A model generated the notes under the pieces. The model saw nothing but the letters and a program-made list of their open reading frames with translations. It was not told the DNA's origin and did no database searches. Position numbers and translations under genes: made by a program. Shown here piece after piece: positions 22,816 through 33,766 of a DNA stretch of 64,000 bases. The first letter of the stretch is position 1. The number at the start of each line of letters is the position of its first letter. The stretch is from Anthostomella pinea (lineage: Eukaryota; Ascomycota; Sordariomycetes; Xylariales; Xylariaceae), in contig CAUWAG010000020.1 of assembly GCA_963556695.1 (NCBI GenBank), positions 3,596,001 through 3,660,000 of the forward strand, written 5' to 3'.

Positions 22816-23246
22816 CAAGGTCCCGAACAACTCAATGGATATCCACGGTGAATTGATATTGACGTGGATATCCACGTTAACTTAATCTACCGATACCCTT
22901 GCAGCCTTAATAACCAACTTAACGACGAAGCTTTTATAGATTAATATAGATTGATATATGTTAATAGTAAGATTTTAATTTTTAACCGTATAAAAAAATC
23001 TTTTTATAGTAAGTCTAGCCGGGGTATTTAAAAAAACCAGGATTTTCATACCGAAATTAATAAGGGTCCGGCTGGAAATACGGTAATTTCCGGGGCTATA
23101 TCACCCCACGAAAATATTAATCTCTAGAAACAAAACCCCTCATTAATACATGTATATCAATTAAGCGACGACAAGGTCGTAAATAATATCAACTCAACTC
23201 CACGACGGGGTCTCGTTAACGTGGATTAAGTTGGTCGGGACCTTGG
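22816..23246. mobile_element. AT-rich element with terminal inverted repeats, probably RIP-affected
   Basis: The left end (22816-22846, caaggtcccgaacaactcaa...atccacg) and right end (23220-23246, cgtggattaagttggtcgggaccttgg) are imperfect inverted repeats. The interior is strongly AT-rich with many TA/TTAAT steps and no open frame. About 430 bp. This fits a non-autonomous TIR element or transposon remnant altered by repeat-induced point mutation; the C-to-T bias was judged by eye only. Confidence 0.5.
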
Positions 23247-23672
23247 TCCAGGGCTAAGCCAACTCGATCTTCGAGAAGATACGCTAGACGATGTTGTCGG
23301 TTTCGTGGCTTCTGTCATCAAGTTTGGGAAACCAAAGATGCCCCCATAGCCACAGGCCCTCTGCAAATACTAAAAGGCCTTTTCCAGCGTGATTCTTGTC
23401 CATATAGATCCATGTGATCCCCTACCGTACTGAGCTGGCTTGTCGCCTCATCGACCTCTTCTTCGTCTCAGTCCTCTTGGATGCCGGTGCAGGTGATCAT
23501 GGGCGATACACTGAGCCAAAACCGGTGGAAGGTACCTAGTGGAGCGAGGGTATCGCGGTAGCCAGCCCTCACATGCTCAACTCGTCGGCTTTTACGACCT
23601 CAAAGCCTGGCTATCAAACGGCGGTCCTTGCGTTCTGGTTCGCATTTTGTGGTCCGGTCCACCCCTATTCTA

Positions 23673-24866
23673 TCAGCTCAAGCCACTGGCAATGCCAGCA
23701 GTCGAGCCTGAAGGTGACATCTCGGGAACCTTGTAGGGGGCGTCGAATTGATCGATCTCATCTGCCCAAGGGATGCCGTCTTGGGCTCCCATGCTCTGGA
23801 TTGTGATTGCAGCAGCTTTATTTGCGCGAACAACCGCGCTCTCGATGTCCCATGTCCCCTTGGCCTTCTGGCGCAAGTAGTCGGCAGCATAGGCCCCTGT
23901 GAAAGCATCTCTGATATTCGTCATCAACATATGTACATAAACTCACCCTGCACCTTTAGTATCCTTGACCTGGACATCAAACGCTCGGCAGTGGCCGCTT
24001 CCCATTGCGTTGGCGTGGAACGAACCCTTGGCACCAAGTGTGATAACCACGTTCTTGACACCACGGTCCAAGAACTCCTGAGCAATGACCGGCCACGTCT
24101 CCTCATCGACCTCGTCCCTATCGCGTCCCGACATGATAGCCGCTTCCGCCTCGTTGACCAGCAGATGAGTAAGATGCTTATAGAAGCGATCTCCGATGGG
24201 GGTGGCTGGCGCCGCATTCAGGCAGAAATCAACGCCAGCGTTGCCGGCAGTTTCGATCATAGTCTCGACGACGTCCTTGTCGATTTCCATCTGGGCCACG
24301 ACTAGGTCCGGCCGAATCCCGCCTCCGAGCTGTTCGGCGTGGATGAAGTCGTCTTTCTTCCACGTTGCCGTTGCACCCAGGGTGAAGAGGCAACGGTTCT
24401 CGCGTGTCGAGTCCTCGACGATGACGAAACAGACGCTTGAGCGTGTGTTGGGCACTGTCACGATGCCGGAAGTATCCACCCCATTCTTGTTCAATTCGGT
24501 GATGAACTTGTCTCCGTAGTGGTCGTCACCGACGGCGCCGATCATCTTGACCTGGATATATTCGTCACCTGAGCCGCTGATGGTGAGTCGCTCCGTTGCG
24601 GGTGTGGGCTGCTGCGTGGGAGCTGAAGCTGCATTGTCACCGCCGGTTGACTCCTCTGGTACTTCATCCCCGGTTGTTCTTTTCTTGTCTAGCGGACTCT
24701 TGTGACAAGTTCGGTACGTCGCAATTGCAGAATTCGCCCCCTTACCGCCCAAAGCTTCCAGATACTCGTTTGCTAGAACACTCTCCCCGGGGCCGGGGAT
24801 ACGACTTGCTATCATGATCAGATCAGCGTCCAGCCCTCCGATAACCGCGATTGTCTGTGGCGCCAT
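23673..24866 (-). CDS. Second pfkB-family carbohydrate kinase (ribokinase-like)
   Basis: Two exons, 23947-24866 and 23673-23910, giving 385 residues. The open frame reaches a GTG at 24884, but the ATG at 24866 (MAPQTIAVIGGLDADLIM) is the likely start. PfkB signature 1 is LEALGGKGANSAIATYR (residues 37-52). After it comes an acidic/Ser/Thr-rich insert (about 53-104), then MIGAVGDDHYGDKF, FCLNAAPATPIGD, LLVNEAEAAIMSG and VVITLGAKGSF. Signature 2 is DTKGAGDAFTGAYAADYL, split by the intron just before catalytic Asp308. The intron is only 36 nt and begins in an in-frame TGA, so it must be removed to make an active enzyme. The C-terminus MGAQDGIPWADEI resembles that of the adjacent ribokinase. Substrate is unknown. 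Confidence 0.85.
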
Positions 24867-25878
24867 AGTCGAACTTTCCTCCACAACAACCCTTGTCGTG
24901 ATGGCCAGTGTGTGGGAAGCTGCGGCTAGAATAGTTCTTTGTAGGTCTGAGAGATGACGGGCACGTTTGATGGCAAACCACCTTGCTAAATAGAAGCATG
25001 CCAGGCACGCCTCGAATCACAGGCGGCAATCAAGTTTGGCGGTGTAGCACCAACATGCTCTGTCGAACCATGTAAGGGCCCTTACCATGTGGGCAAACCA
25101 AATTCCTGCGGCACGGGTCTATGTGCCACAGTCTGACCAACTGCGCATGTTGGTGGTGCATCTTTTGGTTTCTCGCCATCTTCTCAGGCGCATACTGCTG
25201 ATTGCCTTTCTCCTTTTAGGGAAAGCATGGTTAGTAGTCGGCAACGAGTCTGGCTGGGTATTGCCACAAGACCTAGTCGGACGTTCTTAACCTTCTCCAA
25301 GTTCCGGCGCTCTCTCATCTCAAAACAGGTCGAAGTTTCGAGGAGTAAGCCACTCTTCTTGAGAGAGAGCAGCACCGGAAGGTATTTGTGTTCCAAACGA
25401 GTTGTGGACAACCAAGCCAGGTGGTAAGATGAGGCATGGCACATCCAGGAACAAGACTGCTAAGTTAGGAATCCCCAAGGTTCCTTGAAGAAGGTATGGA
25501 AGAGCGAAGTCCATGATGAGTAAAGCGGCTGTAGAGTTGACGTAGCTCTAGATTTCCAGTGCTGTGTGATGATACTTAAAGTATCCCATCGGAACCTGGA
25601 ATGAGTGTCCATACGGACGGGCAGGTCATACTACCTGACCCAGGGCAGATTATGACGATCTCGTAATGTTATAAAAGCAAATTTCTTCTATTTTTCCGAT
25701 TGATTCATAAAACTTCCACGGTATAAAGAATACATTTTGGAATGTACATTAGGAAAAATGGGTCGCTGGTCGGCTCGTGCCGGCGTCAACCCCACTGTCG
25801 TCACTGTCAGCTGGAGCCCCCAAGCTGTCAACTACGGTAACTCTACGTTGACCAAGGTATACTCAACAGACGAGCACA
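24867..25878. other. Divergent promoter region of pfkB kinase and inositol monophosphatase
   Basis: About 1 kb between two divergent genes. It is AT-rich towards the right and carries a TATA-like motif at 25670-25676. No coding feature recognised. Confidence 0.45.
25670..25676 (+). promoter_or_regulatory. Candidate TATA box of the inositol monophosphatase gene
   Basis: TATAAAA in an AT-rich stretch, 203 nt before the ATG at 25879 and followed by a pyrimidine-rich run. Assigned by position and consensus only. Confidence 0.3.
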
Positions 25879-26947
25879 ATGGCAGACCTCAACTTACAGG
25901 AGATACATGACACGTTGATCTCGGTGGCCCACGAGGCCGGGCGCATGATGCTGGCCGCAAATCCCACCGACATCGACACAGGAACGAAGCTCAACTGTAC
26001 GTCGCATACCCCGCCATACCCCGCCATCGTAGCCCGGATTGGAAGTGAAGCCATTCGCAATGACCCCTTACTACCTCTGAGAGTATTACAAGCACAAATA
26101 AAGCAGTATAACGACCGTGCTAACACGCCTGTCTACCCCATCAACAGCCGCAGACATCGTGACCGAAACCGACAAGGCAGTCGAGACGCTCGTCTCAAAA
26201 CGCCTCTCAGCCGCCTACCCGTCCTTTGAGTTCGTCGGCGAAGAAACCTACAAGCCAGGCGTCACAAAAGTGACGTCCGCACCAACCTTCATCGTAGACC
26301 CGATCGACGGCACCACCAACTTCGTGCACGGCTTCCCCTCGGCCTGCATCTCGCTCGGCTTCGCCGTCGACCGCGCCCCCGCCGTCGGCGTCGTCTACAA
26401 CCCCTGGCTGGACCAGCTGTGGACCGCCATCCACGGGCAGGGCGCGTTCCTGACGGTCGGCGCCGTCTGGGGGCTGGAGGGCGGCAAGGGTAGGCGGCAG
26501 AAGCTGCCGCTGGCGAAGAACCCGGCGCCCCTGGCGGGGCTGGATACGGCGCTGGTCGGCATTGAGTGGGGGAGCAGTCGCGATGGCGTCAATTACGAGG
26601 TCAAGACTGAGGTTTTCAAGAAGCTGTGCGCGTCGAAGGAGACGGGGGGCGTGATGGTGCATTCGCTGCGCAGTATGGGGAGTGCGGCCCTGAATCTGTG
26701 TGCGGTCGCAGCAGGGAGTCTGGATCTCTATTGGGAGGGCGGATGCTGGGCGTGGGACGTCTGCGCGGGCTGGGCCATCCTTACTGAGGCCGGTGGCATC
26801 ATGGCCGGCGGCAATCCGGGCGATTGGGAGCCCACGATCGATGGGCGCAAGTACCTTGCTGTTCGAGGCGCGGCGAGCGGGCAGAAGGACATCGTTGAGG
26901 CGTTTTGGAAAGTTGTCGGTACGGGACGGATGGAATATGAAAGCTGA
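25879..26947 (+). CDS. Inositol-1-monophosphatase
   Basis: Exons 25879-25996 and 26148-26947, separated by a 151-nt intron with a GCTAAC branch site; 305 residues. Mg-dependent phosphatase that releases myo-inositol from inositol monophosphate (also the QutG-type branch of the family in fungi). Metal-binding motifs are complete: GEE at residues 70-72, DPIDGTTNF with Asp90 and Asp93, and the C-terminal EGGCWAWDVCAGWAILTEAGG with Asp243. The start MADLNLQEIHDTLISVAHEAG is typical of the family. A short Gly/Lys-rich loop (EGGKGRRQK) lies in the usual variable region. It is divergent from the pfkB kinase, so both could share regulation. Confidence 0.93.
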
Positions 26948-27270
26948 GTGTTTACCTACCTAGGTAGATATCTATGACTTGATGAGCTATGAGGAATCAA
27001 AAGAGGAAAGACATTATTGCAGACAGGAGGCAGATTGCCGGATTTGGCCAAGGGATGATAGATGGTAGATACCTTAGAAGACTCAACTATGTCTCCGCTC
27101 ATTCCTGGCTTAGCCCCCTTCGGAGGGGTGCAAGAACGCTGGAATGTCACCTCTGGAAACAGTTTCGATGGAAACGAATTTCGCATGACGCTTTCGACGA
27201 CTGAGATTCATAAAACCAGAATCCAGCATCTGTCTCCATGGGGTGGATGGAATAGTCCTTCGCTGTTGTG
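26948..27270. other. Intergenic region
   Basis: About 320 bp between the phosphatase and the next gene. It starts with a small palindromic stretch (cctacctaggtagata). No other feature seen. Confidence 0.4.
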
Positions 27271-29060
27271 ATGATGGCGCCGTGGGCTGTTAAGAATCAG
27301 ATCGGCCCAGTTGCGAACCAGCCGGGTTCGAGACTTAAGAAATGGAACAAGAGGGAGCTTATACGGTGTGGTGCAATAGGTAAGTCACTTTCTTTTTCTG
27401 CCCAGGTCCAAGACTGCTAACGTGTCACTTAGGGACGACGAAACACAGAGACCTCAATCTCCAGGGCGTTATACACCCTATCTTTGCGAAGTGGGTGAAG
27501 ACGGACCCAGAACTACGAAAGGAGCTCCAACAGCCTCTACTACTAGCTAGCAGGATCCTCGAAGCTGCTGGGTTGCCATGGCTTTCAGATTTCCTCGTCA
27601 ACGACATCTTTGCCGAATCCTATCCCGGAACAACAACTGAGGGTTGCACTGAGAGCGTCGTTCCCCAAACCATCACCAGACACCACCGAGCATCCTGGGC
27701 AAACGAAAAAGTGAAGACGCAATGGCTGAACATTACTCGAAGTCAGACGGAGAAAGAGATCGCAAAGTCAATAACGTGGGAGTTGGACGAGCACATGTTC
27801 CCGGAAAGGGGCTGGGTCGGGTATACGTGCCGCCATCCTAGAGGAGACCTAGCCCTTGCAGAACTCGACAAGTACGAGACGATCAAGAAGTTCGACAGAT
27901 GCTGCAAGAATAAGAGCTACCGGAACATGTCGATTCTTATTATGGCGGAATACCCTCGGCGACTCGCAGAGTTGAGGAAACAGGGGAAGGCTCATGGGGA
28001 GGAGTATCTGTTCACTGCTTTCATGACGACAGTAACAATACTGCACGAGTAAGTGCCCCTTTTCCAAACCGCCATGTGTGTTCTGACAACCTGGCTAGAC
28101 TCGGACATGTCGTCTACTGGAAAGACTGTCGTTCCCTGACGCGAATTGCCCGAGAACCGTACTACGGAGCAGACCTCGAAATGGAACTCGGTGACAGCTT
28201 CGTCGCTCACATCTTCGGAGGCTGGGTGCCTGTGCCGATTAGGAATTTTGCACGGCTCCGTGAGGACTTCTCCTTTGAGGATGGTCTTTCATGGCGGCAG
28301 TTCTTGAGCTGGGACTATCATAGGCTTAGGCCTAAGCACCGGGCTCACTACTCGATATCTGTCGAATAGTAAGTCTGCCCTCAAATTCTCAAAGAGAACA
28401 TCTAATAACTGGCTTCATAGCATTGCTCAGCTGTTCACGGAGAAGAGCTGGTCAAATCCTGGCACCCTGGAAGACCTGATCCGGCCCCAGGCTCTCACGA
28501 GAGGCGGCACTGCTCTGAGGACTGTTGGCATGCATGAGCACCTGACACACACCAATCAACACGCCACAGCAGCCGTAGCAGACTTCCACGGCACCGGCGA
28601 AGGATACATGTGGAACAGGCGACCCGGGGCCCTCTTCCGCATACCGCAGTACGACGGGTGGGTGTGTCCAGAGATAGACCTACCAGTAGCCACCGACGAC
28701 GTGATCCAAGAGCCCACGCCCCGAAACCCATCCTCTTCCCACGGCCCCCCACGAAACGAACAACAAAGTTCCCGAAAGCTCGCATTAGCAACGAAGAAGA
28801 ACTCGATGCGAACAATAACACCCGGCACGCCCGAGAAACGAGATAGCACGGCTGATAAGACAGCGCTGGCGACTGGTGGTGGTTTGCAGGTGGAGGAGCT
28901 GCCGCTGCCGACAATGCAGCTGAGTCCGGGCGGCGCCGGGGTGCTGAGCCCGACCCGCAGCGAGATCTCGCTTGATGAGCTGAAGAAGAGGCTGTCGTCC
29001 CTCATAGGGGTGTCGCTTACGGAGCTGGAGAGGCTGTTTGATGCGCCACAGTGTTCCTAG
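27271..29060 (+). CDS. Putative zincin-like protein with HELGH motif, unknown function
   Basis: Four exons: 27271-27379, 27433-28048, 28099-28368, 28421-29060; introns of 53, 50 and 52 nt with good consensus sites. It gives 544 residues (two ATGs, 27271 and 27274, are both possible starts). Exon joins restore continuous text such as LIRCGAIGTTKHRDLNLQG. The join 28048/28099 completes ILHELGHVVYW, a HExxH zinc motif (His241, Glu242, His245). A possible third ligand lies about 25 residues on in ADLEMELGDSF (Glu269 or Glu271), followed by VAHIFGGWVPVP. No signal peptide or membrane segment. The last 150 residues are disordered, with a conserved-looking helical end (EISLDELKKRLSSLIGVSLTELERLF). 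Protease activity is inference; I cannot place it in a named peptidase family. Confidence 0.8.
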
Positions 29061-29093
29061 TGTTGACTGGGGGACCTAGTGTTGACTGGGGGA
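29056..29093. repeat. Tandem duplication of 19 nt
   Basis: The unit cctagtgttgactggggga is repeated twice directly, beginning at or just before the stop codon of the zincin-like gene. Confidence 0.75.
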
Positions 29094-31617
29094 GAGGAGA
29101 TGCACGTACAGTCTTGCGGCTCTCTAATACATTGGAGGCCCGTTGTATCATAACCTAATCCAATCTAATCCAATCTAATCGTCCTGACGAATAGTTCATT
29201 GTGTCACTTATAACATTGCCGCACCTTCAGCATCTGCTGGGGATTCCAAAGACGGGGGGCTCTTGGCAACCAGAGATGGCTGGGAGGCTATTTCAAGGTG
29301 TTGATCATGGCAACCGATCCGGATGATCCAAAGAGTCCAACGATATATTGCCGACTTTGTTTACGTAGAGCGATGGGTGGGACGCTTATTCGCTGCCCAA
29401 GTCAACAGGAGGGGCTGGGTTGTCCAAGAACGGGTGCTTCCCCCGAGGATCTTGTATGTCGGCAATGATCAACTGTACGGCGATTCCTACAGTCTGGCTG
29501 CGTGTCTGCGAAAGCTGTGATTAACTAAGAAAGGCTTGGAACGCCTTGAGCATGAAGAAGCTCCTCGCTCTCGAGGTCGTCATTGTCTGTCTGGTGGACC
29601 TCCTCCAGCCAGATAGGGAGGGGAAAAGCCTGACCGGGCGACGAGTGCTAGTTGATTATGTACTTTGGCCAGCACCATCAATGTTCACCCTGGATTTGAG
29701 CTGGAGGCACATACGCACGCCGTTAGGACTTGACGCATCGTAGAGGTCGATGAGTCAGATGCATCAATAACTTACATGTGTAGCTAGCTTGATCCTTGGG
29801 CATGGCTCGCATGTAAAATGTATCTCGAGGACGTGGATCTGCTGCTATCTGGGTAATCTAGGTCTATACTCTGCATATGCTGCAGTCTGCATGTATATCG
29901 GAGTCTTGGTGGTTGCAGAGCGTAGGTTAGTGGGGCCGAGAATAGGGGTTCGACCTGACCAATACGTGCCTAGGTATACAGCAGGATGCATTCACTCTGG
30001 TTGAGAGTGAGGGACCAGCAGGTAAGGAGGCATTTAATCCAACGCTTATCTTTCTCTCTGTGTCACGATAATACATTTGGCACAGAGACCACCATTCTGA
30101 GCTCATCGTTGAGACTGGAGGCGCGTGGTCTTGAGGGTGTCACACTACCCGGTAGTCGAGAAGCCTCATGATAGACACGACACGAAGTGATTGGTAAATT
30201 TGTATTAGACTCCCTTACGCCCGCATGACCGCAACCTGAGGACGGCGCTACCTGACTCGTAACGTCCTCAACCCCCATTCAGTAGCTGGAGATGGCGACT
30301 CTCCAGGGCCACGGTCGTAGAACAAACACACCTAGACAATCCCAACCCGGGGAAGCTCAATACGTTGAATGACGTCCCCACGACTCTTCCGGGCCTCGTG
30401 CCGAATCCCAATCAAGTCAGCACAAGACGCAGAGATCGCGATGACCCAGGGCGGAGGTGCGTCGCCTTGTTGCCGGTCACCTTATCTCTATACGATACCG
30501 ACGACATAACCTTGTGATCAGCAAACATCGACGACCCAGCCACTTGGATCCGCTGAGTCGTATGGGCTATGAATATCAAAATGCCTGAATGGTCCAATAG
30601 GGTTGAGTGCCGGACTGTCATGCACCGCCATCCCGATTTTCGTATGCAAGGCGCCGCAGCAAACAAGGCCTAGCCTGCGAGGAGGCAAGGGGCATTCGTT
30701 TGGAAACAGATAACAAAGTCCCATACATACAGAGTGCCGCTGCATTGGTGCTGATTTGCACAGACCTTAGGAGTGACGGGCAGGCATCGCGATTGGGACC
30801 TGTCACTGAGTCCATGAGCCCGGGGAGGCCTAGACGCATGCAGGCACGCATCACAGCCAAGTCGTGCAACATCGTAACAGGATATCAACCTTGGGCCGCA
30901 TGCAACCTAATACGACCATATAAAGGTGAAGTGATACGAGATAAGTGAGTTCAACCTAGCATAGTGCCCCAAATCAAGGCTGGAGTGCAGTAAATTGCGA
31001 TCAAGGGAAGCTTACCGAGGCACATGTGATGGATTAGATCGACTGGAACATAGCCCACAAAAGCGTCCTTGAGCTTGCCGGCGAGAGCAGGATATCCAGT
31101 GATTGTTCAGTCTCTCAGTTCTAGCATCCTTGCGGACTTTGCGAGATGAGAGGTTGTACTGGAGCAGGATAAGCTATAAGTGTATCTAAATACATATACT
31201 TTTAGAGGCTGTTATTTAGATCTGTATTATTTGGATTACTCCGAGCATTGCAAGACCTGACTGACTTATGGGTGCAATTCTCTCAACATACTTAGCACGA
31301 GCAAGGGGCGTGAGTCCTGTCTTTTCACCGTTTCAACCGAGTATGTATTCGCCGAGTAGCCTTTCTCAATAAAACCAAGGAGATGATTCTAGAGTGAACC
31401 AAGGAATACCATCAAGCCATAGTTGCTCTGCTTCACACTTTCATAATAGGAACCACACTCTCAGTCCTTTTCTGCCTTCCCAGGCGCCCAGAGACAGATA
31501 GAAGACAGGTGTCTCTTCTCGCAGTACGGAAATTGCAAGAAACATATCCTCATCATCCAAATACATGACATCAAGGGAAATAGAATCAATGAAGGACCTG
31601 CTTCGGGGTATGCGTCA
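29061..31617. other. Degraded accessory stretch with HET fragment and short repeats
   Basis: 2.5 kb without an intact gene. It starts with an imperfect tandem repeat of about 19 nt (cctagtgttgactggggga twice, 29056-29093) and aatctaatcc repeats near 29155-29180, contains a HET-domain scrap (29380-29490) and then only short frames. It ends at the AsaB-type gene's stop. Confidence 0.5.
29380..29490 (+). pseudogene. Fragment of a HET (heterokaryon incompatibility) domain gene
   Basis: A short frame reads NRRGWVVQERVLPPRILYVG followed by NDQLYGD. This matches the conserved RxWVxQERxLxPRxLxF-x(3)-QLxW block of fungal HET domains, which trigger self/non-self cell death. Nothing else of the domain (N-terminal block or downstream region) is recognisable around it, and the frame stops soon after. 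It is a relic. Confidence 0.6.
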
Positions 31618-32780
31618 TCACACAACTACCAATATGCGCACTTCTATGCTTTCTCGAGCTGGCGGTGCCGTATCACCTGGCCGGCAGGGAGGTAGAGGGA
31701 AAGCGGCATGGGGGACTCCTGTTCAAGACATCAGTGAGTATAACATAAGCGTTCCCAAAAGTACCCGAGACTCACCTTGGTAGACACGTCCTGGATGCTC
31801 AGGGTCCGACTCGGCCATTCTCAATAGCAGCACCTCGTGGGGACGCTGCTTCGAGAGATAATAGAAGCGGTGTTGCGGGCTATATCGAAGGTATAGGTTC
31901 TCTCCTTCGTAACTGTCGGTCTTGACAAGGTCGACTGGTGTGCAGTCTTCCGGCTTCACTGTCTGGAGGTCGCAGAATCCTAGCGGGTAGTTCATTACCG
32001 GATCCGAGAGTGGCCGCCATACGCTGAGTTCTGAAGTCAGATGTGCTTTCTCTTGACGCAAAAGTAGCTGAATTATATTGAATTACTTGACGATCAAGTA
32101 TCTTCTCGTGCTGGAGATGTTCTCCGCCTCTTCTTTCCCCACTTGCTGTACAAGCCTCGAGAGTAGAGCCTTTTGTGTCTGGTCTATACCATGTCTCGAT
32201 CAGACGATGACGGCAGCACGATCGAGTTTGATCTACTCACCCACATGAGCTGCTGTCACTGGCATATATGTGCCCTTGTACTTCCTGGGCGTCCCTCGAT
32301 GATCATGACGAACCTGTTGTTTCTCAAGTTCAGCATCCGACGTATCAAGAAGCGACCAACGGGTACACCCACAATCCAATTGATCACGATGACACGCTCA
32401 GCACCATAGTATCGACGCACCATCTCCTCGCATTCAGGGAGGTACTTCTCTTCGACGGTCTCCCGAGCCCGGAAGTCGTTACGACTGAGTGCGCTCTGGT
32501 GTTGTACGATCTCGAAACCGTTTCGCTCGAGTGTGAATCTTGCTTCGTTCCCTCGAACATCGTGGACATCGACGCCGCGTTTCTCAAACTCGACATTGGT
32601 CTTTTTGGCACCTTCGACGTGTCTCACGTCACATTCGCAAATGTACGGTTTCTCATGGACGTGGATAGCCAGGGGTTTGAAGAACTGGATTGCCGTCCTT
32701 ACCGTGCCGGGCCTGCAGGCAGTGGGTGCTAGGCCAGGCCATAGGTACTTGCGAGCGATCTCAGCTACGTAGGATATCAT
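31618..32780 (-). CDS. AsaB/CmcJ-type Fe(II)/2-oxoglutarate oxygenase
   Basis: Five exons on the minus strand: 32373-32780, 32241-32313, 32087-32183, 31776-32023, 31618-31718; introns of 59, 57, 63 and 57 nt. Joined length is 927 nt, 308 residues. Every join restores family sequence: VIVINWI/VRHDHRG, TAAHV/DQTQKAL, YLIV/NVWRPLSDP, VYQ/GVPHAAFPLP. The family (AsaB hydroxylase, CmcJ, NvfI-like) uses an H-x-D...H iron site. Here it is His159-x-Asp161 in TAAHVDQT and the His of GVPHAAF, with the C-terminal PPARESIEVRILVVV as the usual 2-oxoglutarate Arg region. Upstream blocks FTLERNGFEIVQHQSAL and YLPECEEMVRRYYGAERVIVIN are typical. Members act in secondary metabolism, but no synthase gene lies nearby, so it is an orphan with unknown substrate. 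Confidence 0.88.
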
Positions 32781-33070
32781 GGTGAGGAGCCAGCTGGTTT
32801 TCCTCGAAGGCTGTATCTTGGAATTGAGAGGAAAAGAATGAGGGCAACGGGACGGCGGGCGGCAAGATGAAGAAAGATCTTAAAAAAAAAAAGATTGCTC
32901 GTGACACGGGAGACTGAGAACCTAGGCTGAGCCCTTCTTTCCAAACTGTGACCCCTCTCATGGTCGTGGTCGTTCTACTCTGTCAGCCCCTATTCTGTTG
33001 CCCCTCTTGCCCCTATCGCAAACTACGGACCGCCAACCTTCCCTTGCGTTGCTATCCAACTTTGGTACTC

Positions 33071-33186
33071 AATCAATGAAGCTCAAACGATACTCCTCTG
33101 GTCAACAAAGTAGTTCCGGCCGGTACGCAATTAATGAAGCTCAGACGACACCCCTCTGATCCTCAAAGTAGGTCCGGCCGGTACGC
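33071..33186. repeat. Tandem duplication of 58 nt
   Basis: Copy 1 (33071-33128) and copy 2 (33129-33186) share aat.aatgaagctca.acga and end in tccggccggtacgc. They differ at about nine positions, most of them C/T or A/G transitions, consistent with an old duplication and possibly RIP. Confidence 0.85.
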
Positions 33187-33766
33187 AAGCGCAAGGGATG
33201 AGTTGGAAAGGATACCTGGCCGATGCAAGGCGACTCACTCTCGATTCAGTGCAAGGATATTGCCCTTACATCGCTATCGTCTCTTCACCTTCCCATCATG
33301 GGAGCCATAATTGCGCATTACGGCCGAATGAAGCTTCTACCCCAGTCCAATTGCAACGACAATCCTGTAGTAGACGTAGTGATTGGCGGAAATTCCAAAC
33401 TTTTATCCAAACGCCTGGGCCCGAACCTTTGTCTTGGATCTTCCCCCACGTCGACGACCAGGCTTTAGAATATCCCGAAGTTCTGGGTCGTCCACAGCCG
33501 GGTGGCCAACAGCAGCCGTGTGTAGCATAACAGGGGGCTACGAACCACGGAATCTTTGATGGTTGACGATGGTAATGACGAGTCCGTGATGGCGCATGAC
33601 ACGATAGAGCCAGTGAGGACGATCAGCAACCCACACCGGTGAGATGAGATGCCAATGTGAGTGACGAGCTCTTGATCCGAGTAGAGTAGACTCCCTCAAT
33701 ATCAGGAATGGGACAAACCTTCGCCATGAACACCTCAACTGGGTCTTTGGGCAAGAGCTCTGTCTA

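Larger units (their letters stand above)
21651..23672. other. Intergenic region with telomere-like tract and AT-rich repeat
   Basis: Two kilobases between the ribokinase start and the stop of the second pfkB kinase. It holds a CCCTAA-like tract near 21924-21962 and an AT-rich block (about 22720-23240) enclosed by inverted repeats. The local composition drops sharply compared with the neighbouring genes. No gene seen. Confidence 0.6.

Noticed and set aside
26207..26662. 151-codon minus-strand frame
   Set aside because: Antisense shadow of the inositol monophosphatase.
27155..27270. CRISPR-like or riboswitch-like structure
   Set aside because: No regularly spaced repeats here or elsewhere; the window is eukaryotic and no such array was seen.
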